The position numbers and the translations under genes were made by a program. The notes beneath the pieces are model-generated. The model saw only the letters and a program-made list of their open reading frames with translations. It was not told where the DNA came from and ran no database searches. A DNA stretch of 64,000 nt from Bacteroidota bacterium (GTDB taxonomy: Bacteria > Bacteroidota > Bacteroidia > B-17B0 > Aurantibacillaceae), in NCBI GenBank assembly GCA_017303905.1, contig JAFLBH010000001.1, positions 124,001 through 188,000 of the forward strand, in the 5' to 3' direction. Below, piece after piece: positions 49,880 to 59,591 of this stretch. Within the stretch, counting starts at the first letter, position 1. Every line of letters begins with the position of its first letter.

Positions 49880-52426
49880 CTAATTCTTCACAGGTACAGC
49901 CGATGCGACAGGAGCCTCTCCTAACATTTGCGGTGTAATGTTTTTCATTAACTGCAATGAATTGGCGTGATTAGGATTTAACTTTAAAGCTTCCTGTAAG
50001 CACTCTTTCGATTTGCGATACTGCCCTAAATTAAAATAAGCACCACCTAAGTTGTACCATCCTTCCGGATTATAACGGTCAAGCACCACTGCCTTGTTTA
50101 ACTCGTAAGCCGCGCTGTCTGAACGTCCGCGCTGCGCTTTTTGATAACCGCGTTGTAATAACTCATTATAATATACAATGTAGTAGTTCTTTAAATAAGG
50201 ATTGTTAGGATATAAACGCTCTGCATGTTTCCAGAAGTAAAGCGCTTCACGATCGCGTTTTAATTTGTAATACGCCAATCCTAAATTTAAATATCCGTTT
50301 ACGTAACGAGGGTGTAAGCTGGTTGCGTGTTTCAAATAGCTAATCCCTTTATACAAACTACGCTGACGCATTGTTAAATTTTGTTCCTTAAATTTCTTCT
50401 CCTCGTAAGGAAGTATAATTTTCTTTTTGTTTACTCCACTCACAAATTCACTGTCATTCACAACGAAATCCAACATTTCATCTTTATAAGTACTAAATGG
50501 GAGATTCGCTTCTTCGCCCGGTTTTTTATTAAACCATTTGGTATCTGCTAAGTCGATCCAACGCGCACCGGCGTTACCTAACACCAATACAGAGTTTGGC
50601 ATTGTATTCGCATCTTTGATAAACAAGGTGATATCACTCTTCCAGTCCCAGTTACGCTCCCAAGCTTTGCAACCATACAAGAACACAACGGCAGCAAGGA
50701 ATCCAATCAAGGCTGTTTTGCGAATACTAATGCTGATGTTTTGTGCTTTTTCCAATCCTTGCAAGATGAGCCAAGCCAGGAAAATACAGAAACCTATGGA
50801 CGAGTGGAACATCAAACGTTCACCCATGGTTGCACCAATATCCATTAGAATGTTACCAATCATTAATAAGAAGGCAATGTAAACTGCAATTGCAAAACCT
50901 AATACATGCTTCTTAATAATTAAACGATACGCCGCATACACTAAACCTAAATGTAAAATAATTGACACAATAAAATCCCAGTCGGTAAAATGACGGTAAG
51001 CAATCGTGTTATAAGAATAATCAGAAGATAAAGGGTGTGGGAACCACATTAATGTGAAATACTTTAATAGTACATAAGCCTTCGTACAAAAACGTTCTTG
51101 TCCGTCGGCTAATAAATATGGATTATTTAAGATTTCAGTATCAGGTACGCCCGGCTTTAATTTTACAGCCACTAAACGCATTGCCAAATAGAATAACGTA
51201 ACAAAATAATACCAGCTCATTAAAGTATGGAAGTTCTTCTGACCATTCGTTTTTCCGACAAAGAAAATCCCTACACCTGCATATAAGAATGGGAATAACC
51301 AGAAACTTTTATCCGGCTTATCACCCGGTTTAGCATGAATGTCGAAGTTATACTTGATGTATAACATAATCACTGCCGATACCATGAAAATAAAAAACAC
51401 AACGAATATATTTTTGTATTCCTTGTATGTTTTATAGAAAAAATAAGCTCCGCCACCTGCAACAACTAAACCAACAATACGCGCAATGTTAGCTGTATTC
51501 GGACTCATGCCCGAAGCTTTCATCGCAATGATACCTCCCATGCCTACTGCCCCAAATCCTGCTAATGGCTCTAAGAATTTTTGTAAATCGAAATCGTTCT
51601 TAGTGAAAATATAAACGGCAATTGGAATTAATCCCAGTAATACTAACGCATACTCTTTTGAGAGTAAGGCTAACAAGAACATGAAACAAGCCCAGAACAA
51701 TGTAACAGGCTTTTTATCTTCGAGATATCTGAATGAATATAAGAAAGTGAGCGAGATGAAAATTAAAGAGAAAATTTCGTCGCGACTTTTTACGTTAGCA
51801 ATAGCCTCTGTATGCATTGGGTGTGTCAGGAAGATTAAAGCCGATAAAAACGCCATATCCAGATTATCACGAAACATGTAATTTCTGAAAACCAAATACA
51901 AGAATATACAACCTAAAACATAGGTCCACATATTGTTAAAGTGGCGCATGAAGGCACCCTTCACCTGGCAATCTACTTCGTTAAATACACCATCAGCATT
52001 TAAATCTTCTTCCGGATCATCCACATTGTTTTTATTCAAATCCCAACACCGCTGAGGGTACAATCCGTCTTTTGGATAAGCACCGATAAATTGTTGTTCA
52101 ATAGCAAAACTCACTACTGATAAAGGACGATAACGACCACCCGCTAATTGATCGGTAGCGTTCATACGACGGTAGAAGCTTTCGTAAGCGTCTTTAGTTA
52201 AAATATCTTTTATCCCCTTAAAACCTTTGATTACGTGATCATTTTGATGGATGATAATCCCGTCATCGAGTGCATACTCGTTATACAAAGAGGTGCTATA
52301 GAAAATCAGACCAATTAAAGCGAGAACTATAATAGGTTGCTTTTGATTAAGAAAAGGGAAAAACTTAAATGTGTTTTTAAGTTCTTTAAATTGAGGCTGT
52401 TTACTTGCTGTACTTTGCTTTGCCAT
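49880..52426 (-). CDS. TMTC-like glycosyltransferase with C-terminal TPRs
   Basis: This 848-residue integral membrane protein has about 12 membrane helices and the TMTC-type loop LTHPMHTEAIANVKSRDEI near 200, a family of GT-C protein O-mannosyltransferases. TPR units follow at about 690-840 (YVNGYLNLGLAYYKL and YNPEGWYNLGGAYFNL). GT-C enzymes use lipid-linked sugars to modify proteins on the outer side of the membrane. Being the first gene of an operon with a T9SS-exported protein suggests surface protein glycosylation (inference). Confidence 0.85.
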   Translation of the reverse strand: MAKQSTASKQPQFKELKNTFKFFPFLNQKQPIIVLALIGLIFYSTSLYNEYALDDGIIIHQNDHVIKGFKGIKDILTKDAYESFYRRMNATDQLAGGRYRPLSVVSFAIEQQFIGAYPKDGLYPQRCWDLNKNNVDDPEEDLNADGVFNEVDCQVKGAFMRHFNNMWTYVLGCIFLYLVFRNYMFRDNLDMAFLSALIFLTHPMHTEAIANVKSRDEIFSLIFISLTFLYSFRYLEDKKPVTLFWACFMFLLALLSKEYALVLLGLIPIAVYIFTKNDFDLQKFLEPLAGFGAVGMGGIIAMKASGMSPNTANIARIVGLVVAGGGAYFFYKTYKEYKNIFVVFFIFMVSAVIMLYIKYNFDIHAKPGDKPDKSFWLFPFLYAGVGIFFVGKTNGQKNFHTLMSWYYFVTLFYLAMRLVAVKLKPGVPDTEILNNPYLLADGQERFCTKAYVLLKYFTLMWFPHPLSSDYSYNTIAYRHFTDWDFIVSIILHLGLVYAAYRLIIKKHVLGFAIAVYIAFLLMIGNILMDIGATMGERLMFHSSIGFCIFLAWLILQGLEKAQNISISIRKTALIGFLAAVVFLYGCKAWERNWDWKSDITLFIKDANTMPNSVLVLGNAGARWIDLADTKWFNKKPGEEANLPFSTYKDEMLDFVVNDSEFVSGVNKKKIILPYEEKKFKEQNLTMRQRSLYKGISYLKHATSLHPRYVNGYLNLGLAYYKLKRDREALYFWKHAERLYPNNPYLKNYYIVYYNELLQRGYQKAQRGRSDSAAYELNKAVVLDRYNPEGWYNLGGAYFNLGQYRKSKECLQEALKLNPNHANSLQLMKNITPQMLGEAPVASAVPVKN

Positions 52427-52448
52427 ATGCTTGTTTTAAAACGAATTA

Positions 52449-52456
52449 CAAATATA
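52449..52456 (-). promoter_or_regulatory. TAnnTTTG -7 box for the TMTC-like operon
   Basis: On the minus strand TATATTTG lies 22 bases before the ATG at 52426 and probably drives the four genes to 46933. Confidence 0.5.
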
Positions 52457-52542
52457 ATTAATTAAAGAAAACTACCTAAATAAGGGAGTAATTTAAGCCC
52501 CTGCTTACCTTGCTGATAATGAGGGTATAAATAACAATTACC

Positions 52543-52758
52543 TTATTTGTATTCAAATATGTAGGTGTTAGTGTGCTGTGAACCTGTTGCCATTACTCGC
52601 CAAGGCTCTTCTAGCAAACTATCCACCAAGATTTGCAGCGAATCAGAGGTTCGGTTGGCAATTTTATCCATGTGAGCTCTGCTTTCAGTAGGTTTTCCGC
52701 AGGCTAATAATGCAAATGTTAAAACAATACCTGCATTAGAAATCAAATTTATTTTCAT
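52543..52758 (-). CDS. small putative lipoprotein
   Basis: This 71-residue protein has the signal MKINLISNAGIVLTFALLAC with a good lipobox. The mature part is about 50 residues, helical and then TNTYIFEYK. No family is recognised. It starts one base after the stop of the 135-residue gene, so it is the third gene of the sigma factor operon. Confidence 0.6.
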   Translation of the reverse strand: MKINLISNAGIVLTFALLACGKPTESRAHMDKIANRTSDSLQILVDSLLEEPWRVMATGSQHTNTYIFEYK

Positions 52759-52759
52759 G

Positions 52760-53167
52760 CTAATTTTTCGCTACAAATGTGATGATACTGGTTAATACCG
52801 TTGAGCTTTTTACCGATGACTCATTAAGGGTATGCTGGGTAAGTCCGGCTAAAACTGTTGAACTGTTAATAGACGAATTAGCGGGATAGGTTTTCTCCCC
52901 CAATGTTCTTTCGGGAGAATACTTTTGCCGCGAATAATAAAGCACCATTATTGTGATAAGTAAAGCGGCGAAGGCAGCTTGATAAACTGATATTTCCATT
53001 CGGAAGAAACCTGAAAACATTTGATTGCTATTCGAAGCTAGAGGCTTTCTCTTAGCTATTTTTTCGCGTGCAGCGTTTACCAATTCAAAATTTGGCTCCG
53101 GCATTTCCGAGAGCTCTTCTTCAAAATGATGTTTAAATAACTGATTCATATTTTCCTTCATAATCAT
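52760..53167 (-). CDS. putative anti-sigma factor, membrane-anchored
   Basis: This 135-residue protein has an acidic N-terminal cytoplasmic part (HHFEEELSEMPEPNFE), one membrane helix at about 60-78 (AAFAALLITIMVLYY) and a Ser/Thr-rich outer part. That layout and its position 4 bases after an ECF sigma gene suggest an anti-sigma factor. It has no recognisable zinc-finger or FecR-type domain. Start could be 53167 or 53161 (MIM). Confidence 0.55.
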   Translation of the reverse strand: MIMKENMNQLFKHHFEEELSEMPEPNFELVNAAREKIAKRKPLASNSNQMFSGFFRMEISVYQAAFAALLITIMVLYYSRQKYSPERTLGEKTYPANSSINSSTVLAGLTQHTLNESSVKSSTVLTSIITFVAKN

Positions 53168-53171
53168 CTGT

Positions 53172-53756
53172 TTATGGTTTAAAATGTTGTAGTTTTTCTT
53201 CCAGTATTTTTACCGTATAATGCAAGCGCGATTTAACGCTTCCTTCGGGGCAATTCTGTATTTGCGCGATTTCCTGAATACTTCTGTCTTCCTGATACCG
53301 CAATATAAATGCTTCCTTTCGCTCGGGAGCTAATTCATCCAGCACCTGATCCAAAGCCTGCCTGAACGTAAATCCATCCAATTTTTGCGCGGCGAATTTT
53401 GTTTCAAAATCATCCGATATACAGGCAGTATACGCCAGTTCATGCTTACTGTTGCGAACCACTTCCTCGTGACGGTAAACGTTTTTACAATAATTAGAAG
53501 CGATACTAAAAATCCATGTTTTAAAAGAACGGGAGCCATCAAAACTATCAGGCCTTTCCGCGATTTTCATGAATGTATCCTGAAGCGCATCCTCCGCAAT
53601 TGATTTATCGTAATTCAGCATTCGCATAAAATAACTTAATAAGCGTTTACCATATCTCTTATAGATTTCGTCAAACGCAAGGGTTTCTCCATGGCATATA
53701 TGCAGCATGAGCTCTTCATCACTTAAGTCGGAAAACTTATTCTTTTTAAACAGCAT
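53172..53756 (-). CDS. ECF-type RNA polymerase sigma factor
   Basis: This 194-residue protein carries region 2 (DALQDTFMKIAERPDSFDGS, with the TWIFSIASNYCKN helix) and region 4 (QEIAQIQNCPEGSVKSRLHY), with no region 1 or 3. It directs RNA polymerase to a small set of promoters, most likely in response to envelope stress, given the membrane protein downstream. Target promoters are unknown. Confidence 0.93.
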   Translation of the reverse strand: MLFKKNKFSDLSDEELMLHICHGETLAFDEIYKRYGKRLLSYFMRMLNYDKSIAEDALQDTFMKIAERPDSFDGSRSFKTWIFSIASNYCKNVYRHEEVVRNSKHELAYTACISDDFETKFAAQKLDGFTFRQALDQVLDELAPERKEAFILRYQEDRSIQEIAQIQNCPEGSVKSRLHYTVKILEEKLQHFKP

Positions 53757-53947
53757 ATAATTTTAAGCGGCCATTTTGCAAGCTTATTTAACAGCCTGTA
53801 CACCTAACCCGCCTTCCGGTTCAAAAATTATGCTGAGTATTCTTAAAAAATGTGAAACTAGTCGGAAATGAGTCGACCGCTGCTTTTAATGATTTTAATT
53901 ACCGCACTTCATAATCCGATAAAATTCGCTACATTGCTTTGAGTAAA

Positions 53948-56900
53948 ATGACCGGAAAAGTTAATACAAACTTCAGTTTGATTGCGGCACTGTTTCTTAT
54001 GATTGCTGCTTCAGTTTGTTTTCATCTACAGTCGGATTCGGTCAACAACTCCGTTAACCAGGCTCAAAAAAACTTCAGCTTAAAAGAAAAGCGCGTAACC
54101 GAATCCATGAGTTGGCTGGAAACTCAATTAGCGCAGAATGCTCTCGGTTTTAACGAAAACTTATTGGGCGAAAGCAATTATTTAGATAAAGAAGAAATTG
54201 TTTTGTTGGCTTACCGTAATGACTCTTTAAAATTCTGGACATCCAACTTAGCGCCGGTTGACCAAAGCTTGCGTGATCTAACAGATAGGGAAGGTATGTT
54301 GCACCTCAGAAACGGCTGGTATTATTATCAATTAAGGCAAATCAAAAATATTAAACTATTTGGGTTACTTTTCATTTCCAAAGAATACGACGTTCAAAAC
54401 AGTTATTTCAAAAACGGATTTGTAAGATGGTTGAATCTAAGTGAAGGCTGTAAGCTAAACCCGAATACAAAAACGGAACACACTCTCGCAACTGCGAACA
54501 AAAAAGCATTATTCAGTATAGATAAAAGTGAAAATAATTTAGCGTCCACATCTTCATTACCTTGCTTGCTGTTTTTTGCCGGAATTTTATTATTAAGCTT
54601 AAGCCTCATTCAGTATAGTTTTAAAAACAAAATCAGCATCAAACAATTAGTAGTGGGTACTCTTTTACTCTTGGTTTTAAGAAGTTTGATGGTCTATTTT
54701 GAATTTCCTTCTCATTTATACACGTCTTCTTTATATGATGTAGGAGTTTATGGTATTACTGATTCGTTTTACAACCGCTACCTCGGAGATATTATCATTA
54801 ACATTAGTGTATTCTTTGTTTGGTCGGTTATCTTTCTCCGGCATTTCAATCCGAAAATTAACAGCGGCGCTATTAAATGGGGCGGACTCAGCGTCTATTT
54901 GCTTGTATTGATATTTTTATCTCTTCAATTAAATTCTACCGTAAAAAATCTCGTTTTCAACTCCACAATTCCCCTCGATTTCTTGGGGATCTTCAACCTT
55001 TCGCCACTTAGCTTTCTTTGCTTAGCTATTGTTTTTGTAAATGGATTTACAATTATGTTGCTAATTGAGAAATTAGTGAAATTACTATTTGAGGAAAATA
55101 AAAAAGACGGACTACTGGCGCTTACCGTTTCCTTGTTATTATACAGTATTGCATACGCTGTTATCGCAAAGCAAAACCTTAGTGCTGTAGAGTGGTTTTG
55201 GCTACCCTTATTGATTTTCATATCTATTGCTTTCAGAAAATACAATTACACAGAGAGTATTTTGAGTGCGGGATTCAGGGTTTTAGCTTTTGCAATTATT
55301 ACAGCCTGGATTTTTGGCGAATATAATACCACCAATGAAAAACAAAGTCTGAATCACTTATCAGAAAAATTAAGCGACAGACAAGATGCGTTTTTGGAAA
55401 GTGAGTTTTTGAAAGTGGCAGCAAAAATTAAAAAAGATTCTTCCTTACACAAAGCCATTCGCCGTTTACCTTTACAAAACAACGAAACTGAGCAAGTTCT
55501 CAGACAACTATACTTTACGAAATACTTCGAGAAATACAACATTGAACTTAGTGTATTCGATTCGCTCTGCATGCCTTATTTGAAAAATACGGATTACCAA
55601 TTAAACAATCACGATTACTTTGATGAACAAATAAAAACCGGTGAACCAACGATTTGTGAAGACCTTTATTTTATTCCCGAGTATAAAAAGAATTCGCGTT
55701 ACATTGGTAAAATTGATTTAAGATACAATGTACCCGGCGGTAGAGCCGCTTATTCCATCTATGTTCAGCTTGAACCAAAACAATTTACAAGCGGTGGCAG
55801 TTTTTCTGAATTACTCTTAGATGAGCCGCAGCAAAAACAAAGTCGCTATAAACAATTCTCCTATGCCATTTATAAAAACGGCATTCTCAGCTCAGCTTAC
55901 GGAAACTATATTTATCCGCATCACTTTGGGAGAGAAGTTCTAGAACAAAACACCAAAGAATATAGTCATCAATTAACTATTCCTGATCAGGAAACTCAAC
56001 TAATCGTTAGTTATAAAAACAAAGGCTTTAATTATTATTTCACCGCCAACTCGTATTATTTTCTCTTCTATTCTTTGTTGGGAATTGTATTATTTATTTT
56101 TTATTACATATTCAGTAATAAAGAAAATGGGTTCTTTACTTTAAATCGCCGTATCCAGTTATTTGTAGTTGGATTTTTATTTTTAGCATTGTGTGCTGTT
56201 GGGGTATTTACAGTAAACTTAGTTATTAGAAAATCCGAGGACGAGCAAAGCCAGTTGTTGATTGAGAAAGCTTCACAATTACAGAACGAGTTAAACAGTG
56301 TATTGCTTTACAATAAAGCCATCGACGTAAACAGTAAGCAATTTACCGAAACAGTTTTACAAAAATACGCAGCGCTCTTTAATTCGGATATTTCGTTGTA
56401 TAATAAAAACGGATTGCTGTTCGCGTCTTCCCGTCCACAGTTATTTAATTCGGGCTTAAGCTCGGGGTTGATTAGTCCGAATGCGATTTCACATTTTAAA
56501 GAAAACAAATCGCAGTATTTTATTACGCGCGACAAAACCGGCAGTTTAAATTATCTTTCACTTTACACGGCTCTTTATGATTCCAATAAAAAACTCACAG
56601 GCTATATGAACCTTCCTTATTTCTCGCGTCAAAAAAAAATGGAAGAAGGCGTTTCTGATTATATCACTACCTTAATAAATATCTATGTTGTATTGTTTTT
56701 AGTGAGCTTGTTTGCCGGATTAATTGTATCGGCGTACGTTACCAAACCATTAAGAATTTTACAAGAACAATTAGCGAAAATTTCGTTTGGGAAGAAAAAT
56801 GAAGCCATCAATTGGCAATCCAATGATGAGATTGGAAGACTTGTTAATGAATACAACAAGATGCTATTAAAGCTCGAAGAAAGCGCAAGTTTGTTAGCGA

Positions 56901-57577
56901 AATCCGAACGTGAAGGTGCATGGCAGGAAATGGCGAAGCAAGTAGCTCATGAAATAAAAAATCCATTAACCCCAATGAAATTAAATTTACAATACCTTCA
57001 GAAAATTGTAAATGACGGTGGTGTTGATTTTAGTGAGCGCTTTAAAAAAATGTCGGATTCCATCATTGAACAAATTGACACCTTAGCGCATATTGCCAAT
57101 GAATTTTCCAATTTTGCCAAATTACCTAAAGCTAATCTGGAAGAAGTTAATTTAGCGGAGAGCATTCGTTCTACCATAGAACTATTCAAAAACAATCATG
57201 GTGCACAAATTATTTTCACTACAACTTCCGATTCAATTAAAGTACTCGCCGACAAAAATCAATGTTTACGCGTATTTAATAATTTACTAAAAAACGCGCT
57301 GCAGTCTATTCCCGACGGAAGAGAAGGAAAGATTGAAGTCACCATGGAAGAAGTAAATGATTTGGTGCGTGTAAAAATTAAAGATAACGGAACCGGAATT
57401 GCGGAAGACTTGCAACATAAAATTTTCACACCCAATTTCACAACTAAATCAACAGGTACCGGTTTAGGTTTAGCAATGGTAAAAAACATCATGCTATCAT
57501 TTAATGGCGATATAGTTTTCGAAAGTGTAGTAAATGAGGGCACTACCTTCACATTAACATTCAAGAAATTACAATAA
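53948..57577 (+). CDS. large NtrY-like sensor histidine kinase
   Basis: This 1209-residue protein has a membrane helix at about 10-28, a helix cluster at about 190-460, an extracytoplasmic region of about 250 residues, and further helices near 700, 730 and 915. A HAMP domain follows (YVTKPLRILQEQLAKISFG). The kinase core has H1001 in VAHEIKNPLTPM, N-box NNLLKNALQ, and G-boxes DNGTGIAED and TGTGLGLAM. It is a membrane histidine kinase with no receiver domain. No response regulator is next to it. I start at the ATG at 53948 rather than a TTG 9 bases earlier. Confidence 0.92.
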   Translation: MTGKVNTNFSLIAALFLMIAASVCFHLQSDSVNNSVNQAQKNFSLKEKRVTESMSWLETQLAQNALGFNENLLGESNYLDKEEIVLLAYRNDSLKFWTSNLAPVDQSLRDLTDREGMLHLRNGWYYYQLRQIKNIKLFGLLFISKEYDVQNSYFKNGFVRWLNLSEGCKLNPNTKTEHTLATANKKALFSIDKSENNLASTSSLPCLLFFAGILLLSLSLIQYSFKNKISIKQLVVGTLLLLVLRSLMVYFEFPSHLYTSSLYDVGVYGITDSFYNRYLGDIIINISVFFVWSVIFLRHFNPKINSGAIKWGGLSVYLLVLIFLSLQLNSTVKNLVFNSTIPLDFLGIFNLSPLSFLCLAIVFVNGFTIMLLIEKLVKLLFEENKKDGLLALTVSLLLYSIAYAVIAKQNLSAVEWFWLPLLIFISIAFRKYNYTESILSAGFRVLAFAIITAWIFGEYNTTNEKQSLNHLSEKLSDRQDAFLESEFLKVAAKIKKDSSLHKAIRRLPLQNNETEQVLRQLYFTKYFEKYNIELSVFDSLCMPYLKNTDYQLNNHDYFDEQIKTGEPTICEDLYFIPEYKKNSRYIGKIDLRYNVPGGRAAYSIYVQLEPKQFTSGGSFSELLLDEPQQKQSRYKQFSYAIYKNGILSSAYGNYIYPHHFGREVLEQNTKEYSHQLTIPDQETQLIVSYKNKGFNYYFTANSYYFLFYSLLGIVLFIFYYIFSNKENGFFTLNRRIQLFVVGFLFLALCAVGVFTVNLVIRKSEDEQSQLLIEKASQLQNELNSVLLYNKAIDVNSKQFTETVLQKYAALFNSDISLYNKNGLLFASSRPQLFNSGLSSGLISPNAISHFKENKSQYFITRDKTGSLNYLSLYTALYDSNKKLTGYMNLPYFSRQKKMEEGVSDYITTLINIYVVLFLVSLFAGLIVSAYVTKPLRILQEQLAKISFGKKNEAINWQSNDEIGRLVNEYNKMLLKLEESASLLAKSEREGAWQEMAKQVAHEIKNPLTPMKLNLQYLQKIVNDGGVDFSERFKKMSDSIIEQIDTLAHIANEFSNFAKLPKANLEEVNLAESIRSTIELFKNNHGAQIIFTTTSDSIKVLADKNQCLRVFNNLLKNALQSIPDGREGKIEVTMEEVNDLVRVKIKDNGTGIAEDLQHKIFTPNFTTKSTGTGLGLAMVKNIMLSFNGDIVFESVVNEGTTFTLTFKKLQ

Positions 57578-57619
57578 ACAGGGGTTAATAACTTTTTAAT
57601 CTCAATAGGCATATAGCCT

Positions 57620-57627
57620 TATATTTG
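57620..57627 (+). promoter_or_regulatory. TAnnTTTG -7 box for the enoyl-CoA hydratase gene
   Basis: TATATTTG lies 22 bases before the ATG at 57650. Confidence 0.5.
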
Positions 57628-57649
57628 TTGTAACTAAAAAAAACACAAA

Positions 57650-58438
57650 ATGATTATGACAGGAGAAAGCGTTTTAACCGAAATAAAAAACAATGTTTTG
57701 GTTATTACTATTAACAGACCCGATAAGTTAAATGCATTAAATAAAACCACCATTGAAGAGTTGCATGAAACCTTGGTGGAAGCAGAAAACCAAAAAGATA
57801 TTCGCGCAGTAATTATTACCGGCTCAGGTAATAAAGCATTTGTTGCGGGTGCGGATATTGCTGAATTTGCAAATTATTCTATTGAACAAGGAAAACAATT
57901 AAGTTCAACCGGGCATTTCAAAATATTTAATTTCATTGAAAATTATTCTAAGCCCGTAATTGCAGCCGTTAACGGATTTGCATTAGGCGGAGGTTTAGAA
58001 TTAGCTTTAGCTTGTCACATTCGTGTGGCGAGTGATAACGCAAAAATGGGTTTACCGGAAGTAAGTTTAGGTGTTATTCCCGGATACGGCGGAACACAAC
58101 GTTTAGCCCAAATCATCGGCAAAGGAAAAGCATTCGAAATGATTGTTACCGCCGATATGATTAACGCGCAAGACGCTTACAAATGGGGACTTGTAAACTA
58201 TGTGACCACACAAGAAGAATTATTGAACAAATGTTTTGATATCACTTCAAAAATTTCTTCTAAATCACCAACCGCTATTAAGACAGCCATTAAAGTTATT
58301 AATGCCGGTTACAACAATAAGCAAAATGGTTACGAAGTTGAAATTGAAGAATTCGGTAAGAGCTTCGGTACCGGCGATTTCAAAGAAGGTGTATCCGCAT
58401 TCTTAGATAAACGTAAGGCAAATTTTCAAGGTAACTAA
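57650..58438 (+). CDS. enoyl-CoA hydratase/isomerase (crotonase) family
   Basis: This 262-residue cytoplasmic enzyme has the crotonase oxyanion-hole segments AGADIAEF (about 69-76) and GFALGGGLELALA (about 110-122), with the catalytic glutamates in GLELAL and LPEVSLG. It hydrates 2-enoyl-CoA in beta-oxidation or related routes. It ends 13 bases before the ketosynthase cluster and may be its first gene or simply a neighbour. A second in-frame ATG lies at 57656. Confidence 0.93.
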   Translation: MIMTGESVLTEIKNNVLVITINRPDKLNALNKTTIEELHETLVEAENQKDIRAVIITGSGNKAFVAGADIAEFANYSIEQGKQLSSTGHFKIFNFIENYSKPVIAAVNGFALGGGLELALACHIRVASDNAKMGLPEVSLGVIPGYGGTQRLAQIIGKGKAFEMIVTADMINAQDAYKWGLVNYVTTQEELLNKCFDITSKISSKSPTAIKTAIKVINAGYNNKQNGYEVEIEEFGKSFGTGDFKEGVSAFLDKRKANFQGN

Positions 58439-58451
58439 GTGCTAAATAAAA

Positions 58452-59591
58452 TTGCCTGAAGTTTTCACTTCATATAACAACATTATTTCGCCTTTAGGGT
58501 TTACTACTAAAGACAATTACTCTGCCCTATTAAATAATCAATCGGGCATTCAAAACAAGTCGTTTGGAAAACTAAACGACTTGTTTTGTTTGGCAACTAT
58601 TCAGGAAGAAAAAATAAAAGAGTTCGCAGTCAAAGCCGGTATTGAATCCGGATTTACAAAATTAGAATCCCTAAGCATTCTTTCTATTCAGGATGTTTTA
58701 AATCAATCCGGAATTTCACTGAAGGAAAAAAATACCCTACTCATTTATTCTACCACTAAAGGAAATATTGATTTATTGGAATACAACAAGCCGCCTGTTT
58801 CCAAAGAGCGTGCATACTTGAGTAAAATGACTGAAGCGATTGGAAATTATTTTGGGGCGGCGAATACTCCTTTAGTTATTTCTAACGCTTGCATCAGCGG
58901 ACTTTTAGCGATTATTATTGCGAAGCGCATGATAGCAGAAGGGCTTTACGAAAATATCATTGTATGTGGCGGCGATTTAGTCACTGAATTTACTGTAAGC
59001 GGATTTAAATCATTCAACGCCCTCAGTACTAATTTATGCAAACCATTTGATGCCCGTCGCGACGGAATTAATTTAGGGGAGGCGGTATCAACTATTTTGA
59101 TTACAAACAACAAATCATTACTAAGCGAAAGCTCTACACACATATTAAATGGCGCATCAGCCAACGACGCGAATCACATTTCAGGACCTTCCCGTAACGG
59201 CGACGGATTATTACAAGCCATTGAAAACACATTTTCAAAACACAAGCATATTTTACCCGATACAATTAACGCCCACGGCACTGCTACTCCTTATAATGAT
59301 GAAATGGAGTCGATCGCATTTGAAAGAGCAGGCTTAACTCATGTTCCGGTAAATAGTTTAAAGGGTTACTACGGACATACACTTGGCGCTGCCGGTGTGT
59401 TAGAAACAGTCATTGCTTTAGAGGCCGCGCACCATAATCAATTAATCAAATCGGCCGGTTTTTCTGAGCATGGGGTAAGCGGTAAAATTTCGGTCATTAA
59501 CGAACACAAAAAAACAACTATAAATACTGTACTAAAAACAGCTTCAGGCTTTGGAGGATGCAATGCCGCAGCCTTATTTGCCAAATTGTAA
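58452..59591 (+). CDS. beta-ketoacyl-ACP synthase (KAS II type)
   Basis: This 379-residue condensing enzyme has the full Cys-His-His triad: C147 in NACISG, H275 in NAHGTATP and H309 in YYGHTLGAAG. It adds two-carbon units from malonyl-ACP to a growing acyl chain. The start is TTG; a stop lies just upstream and no ATG is available. It overlaps the next gene by one base (TAATG). The second ketosynthase at 60485 suggests a specialised polyene rather than housekeeping fatty-acid synthesis. Confidence 0.92.
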   Translation: MPEVFTSYNNIISPLGFTTKDNYSALLNNQSGIQNKSFGKLNDLFCLATIQEEKIKEFAVKAGIESGFTKLESLSILSIQDVLNQSGISLKEKNTLLIYSTTKGNIDLLEYNKPPVSKERAYLSKMTEAIGNYFGAANTPLVISNACISGLLAIIIAKRMIAEGLYENIIVCGGDLVTEFTVSGFKSFNALSTNLCKPFDARRDGINLGEAVSTILITNNKSLLSESSTHILNGASANDANHISGPSRNGDGLLQAIENTFSKHKHILPDTINAHGTATPYNDEMESIAFERAGLTHVPVNSLKGYYGHTLGAAGVLETVIALEAAHHNQLIKSAGFSEHGVSGKISVINEHKKTTINTVLKTASGFGGCNAAALFAKL

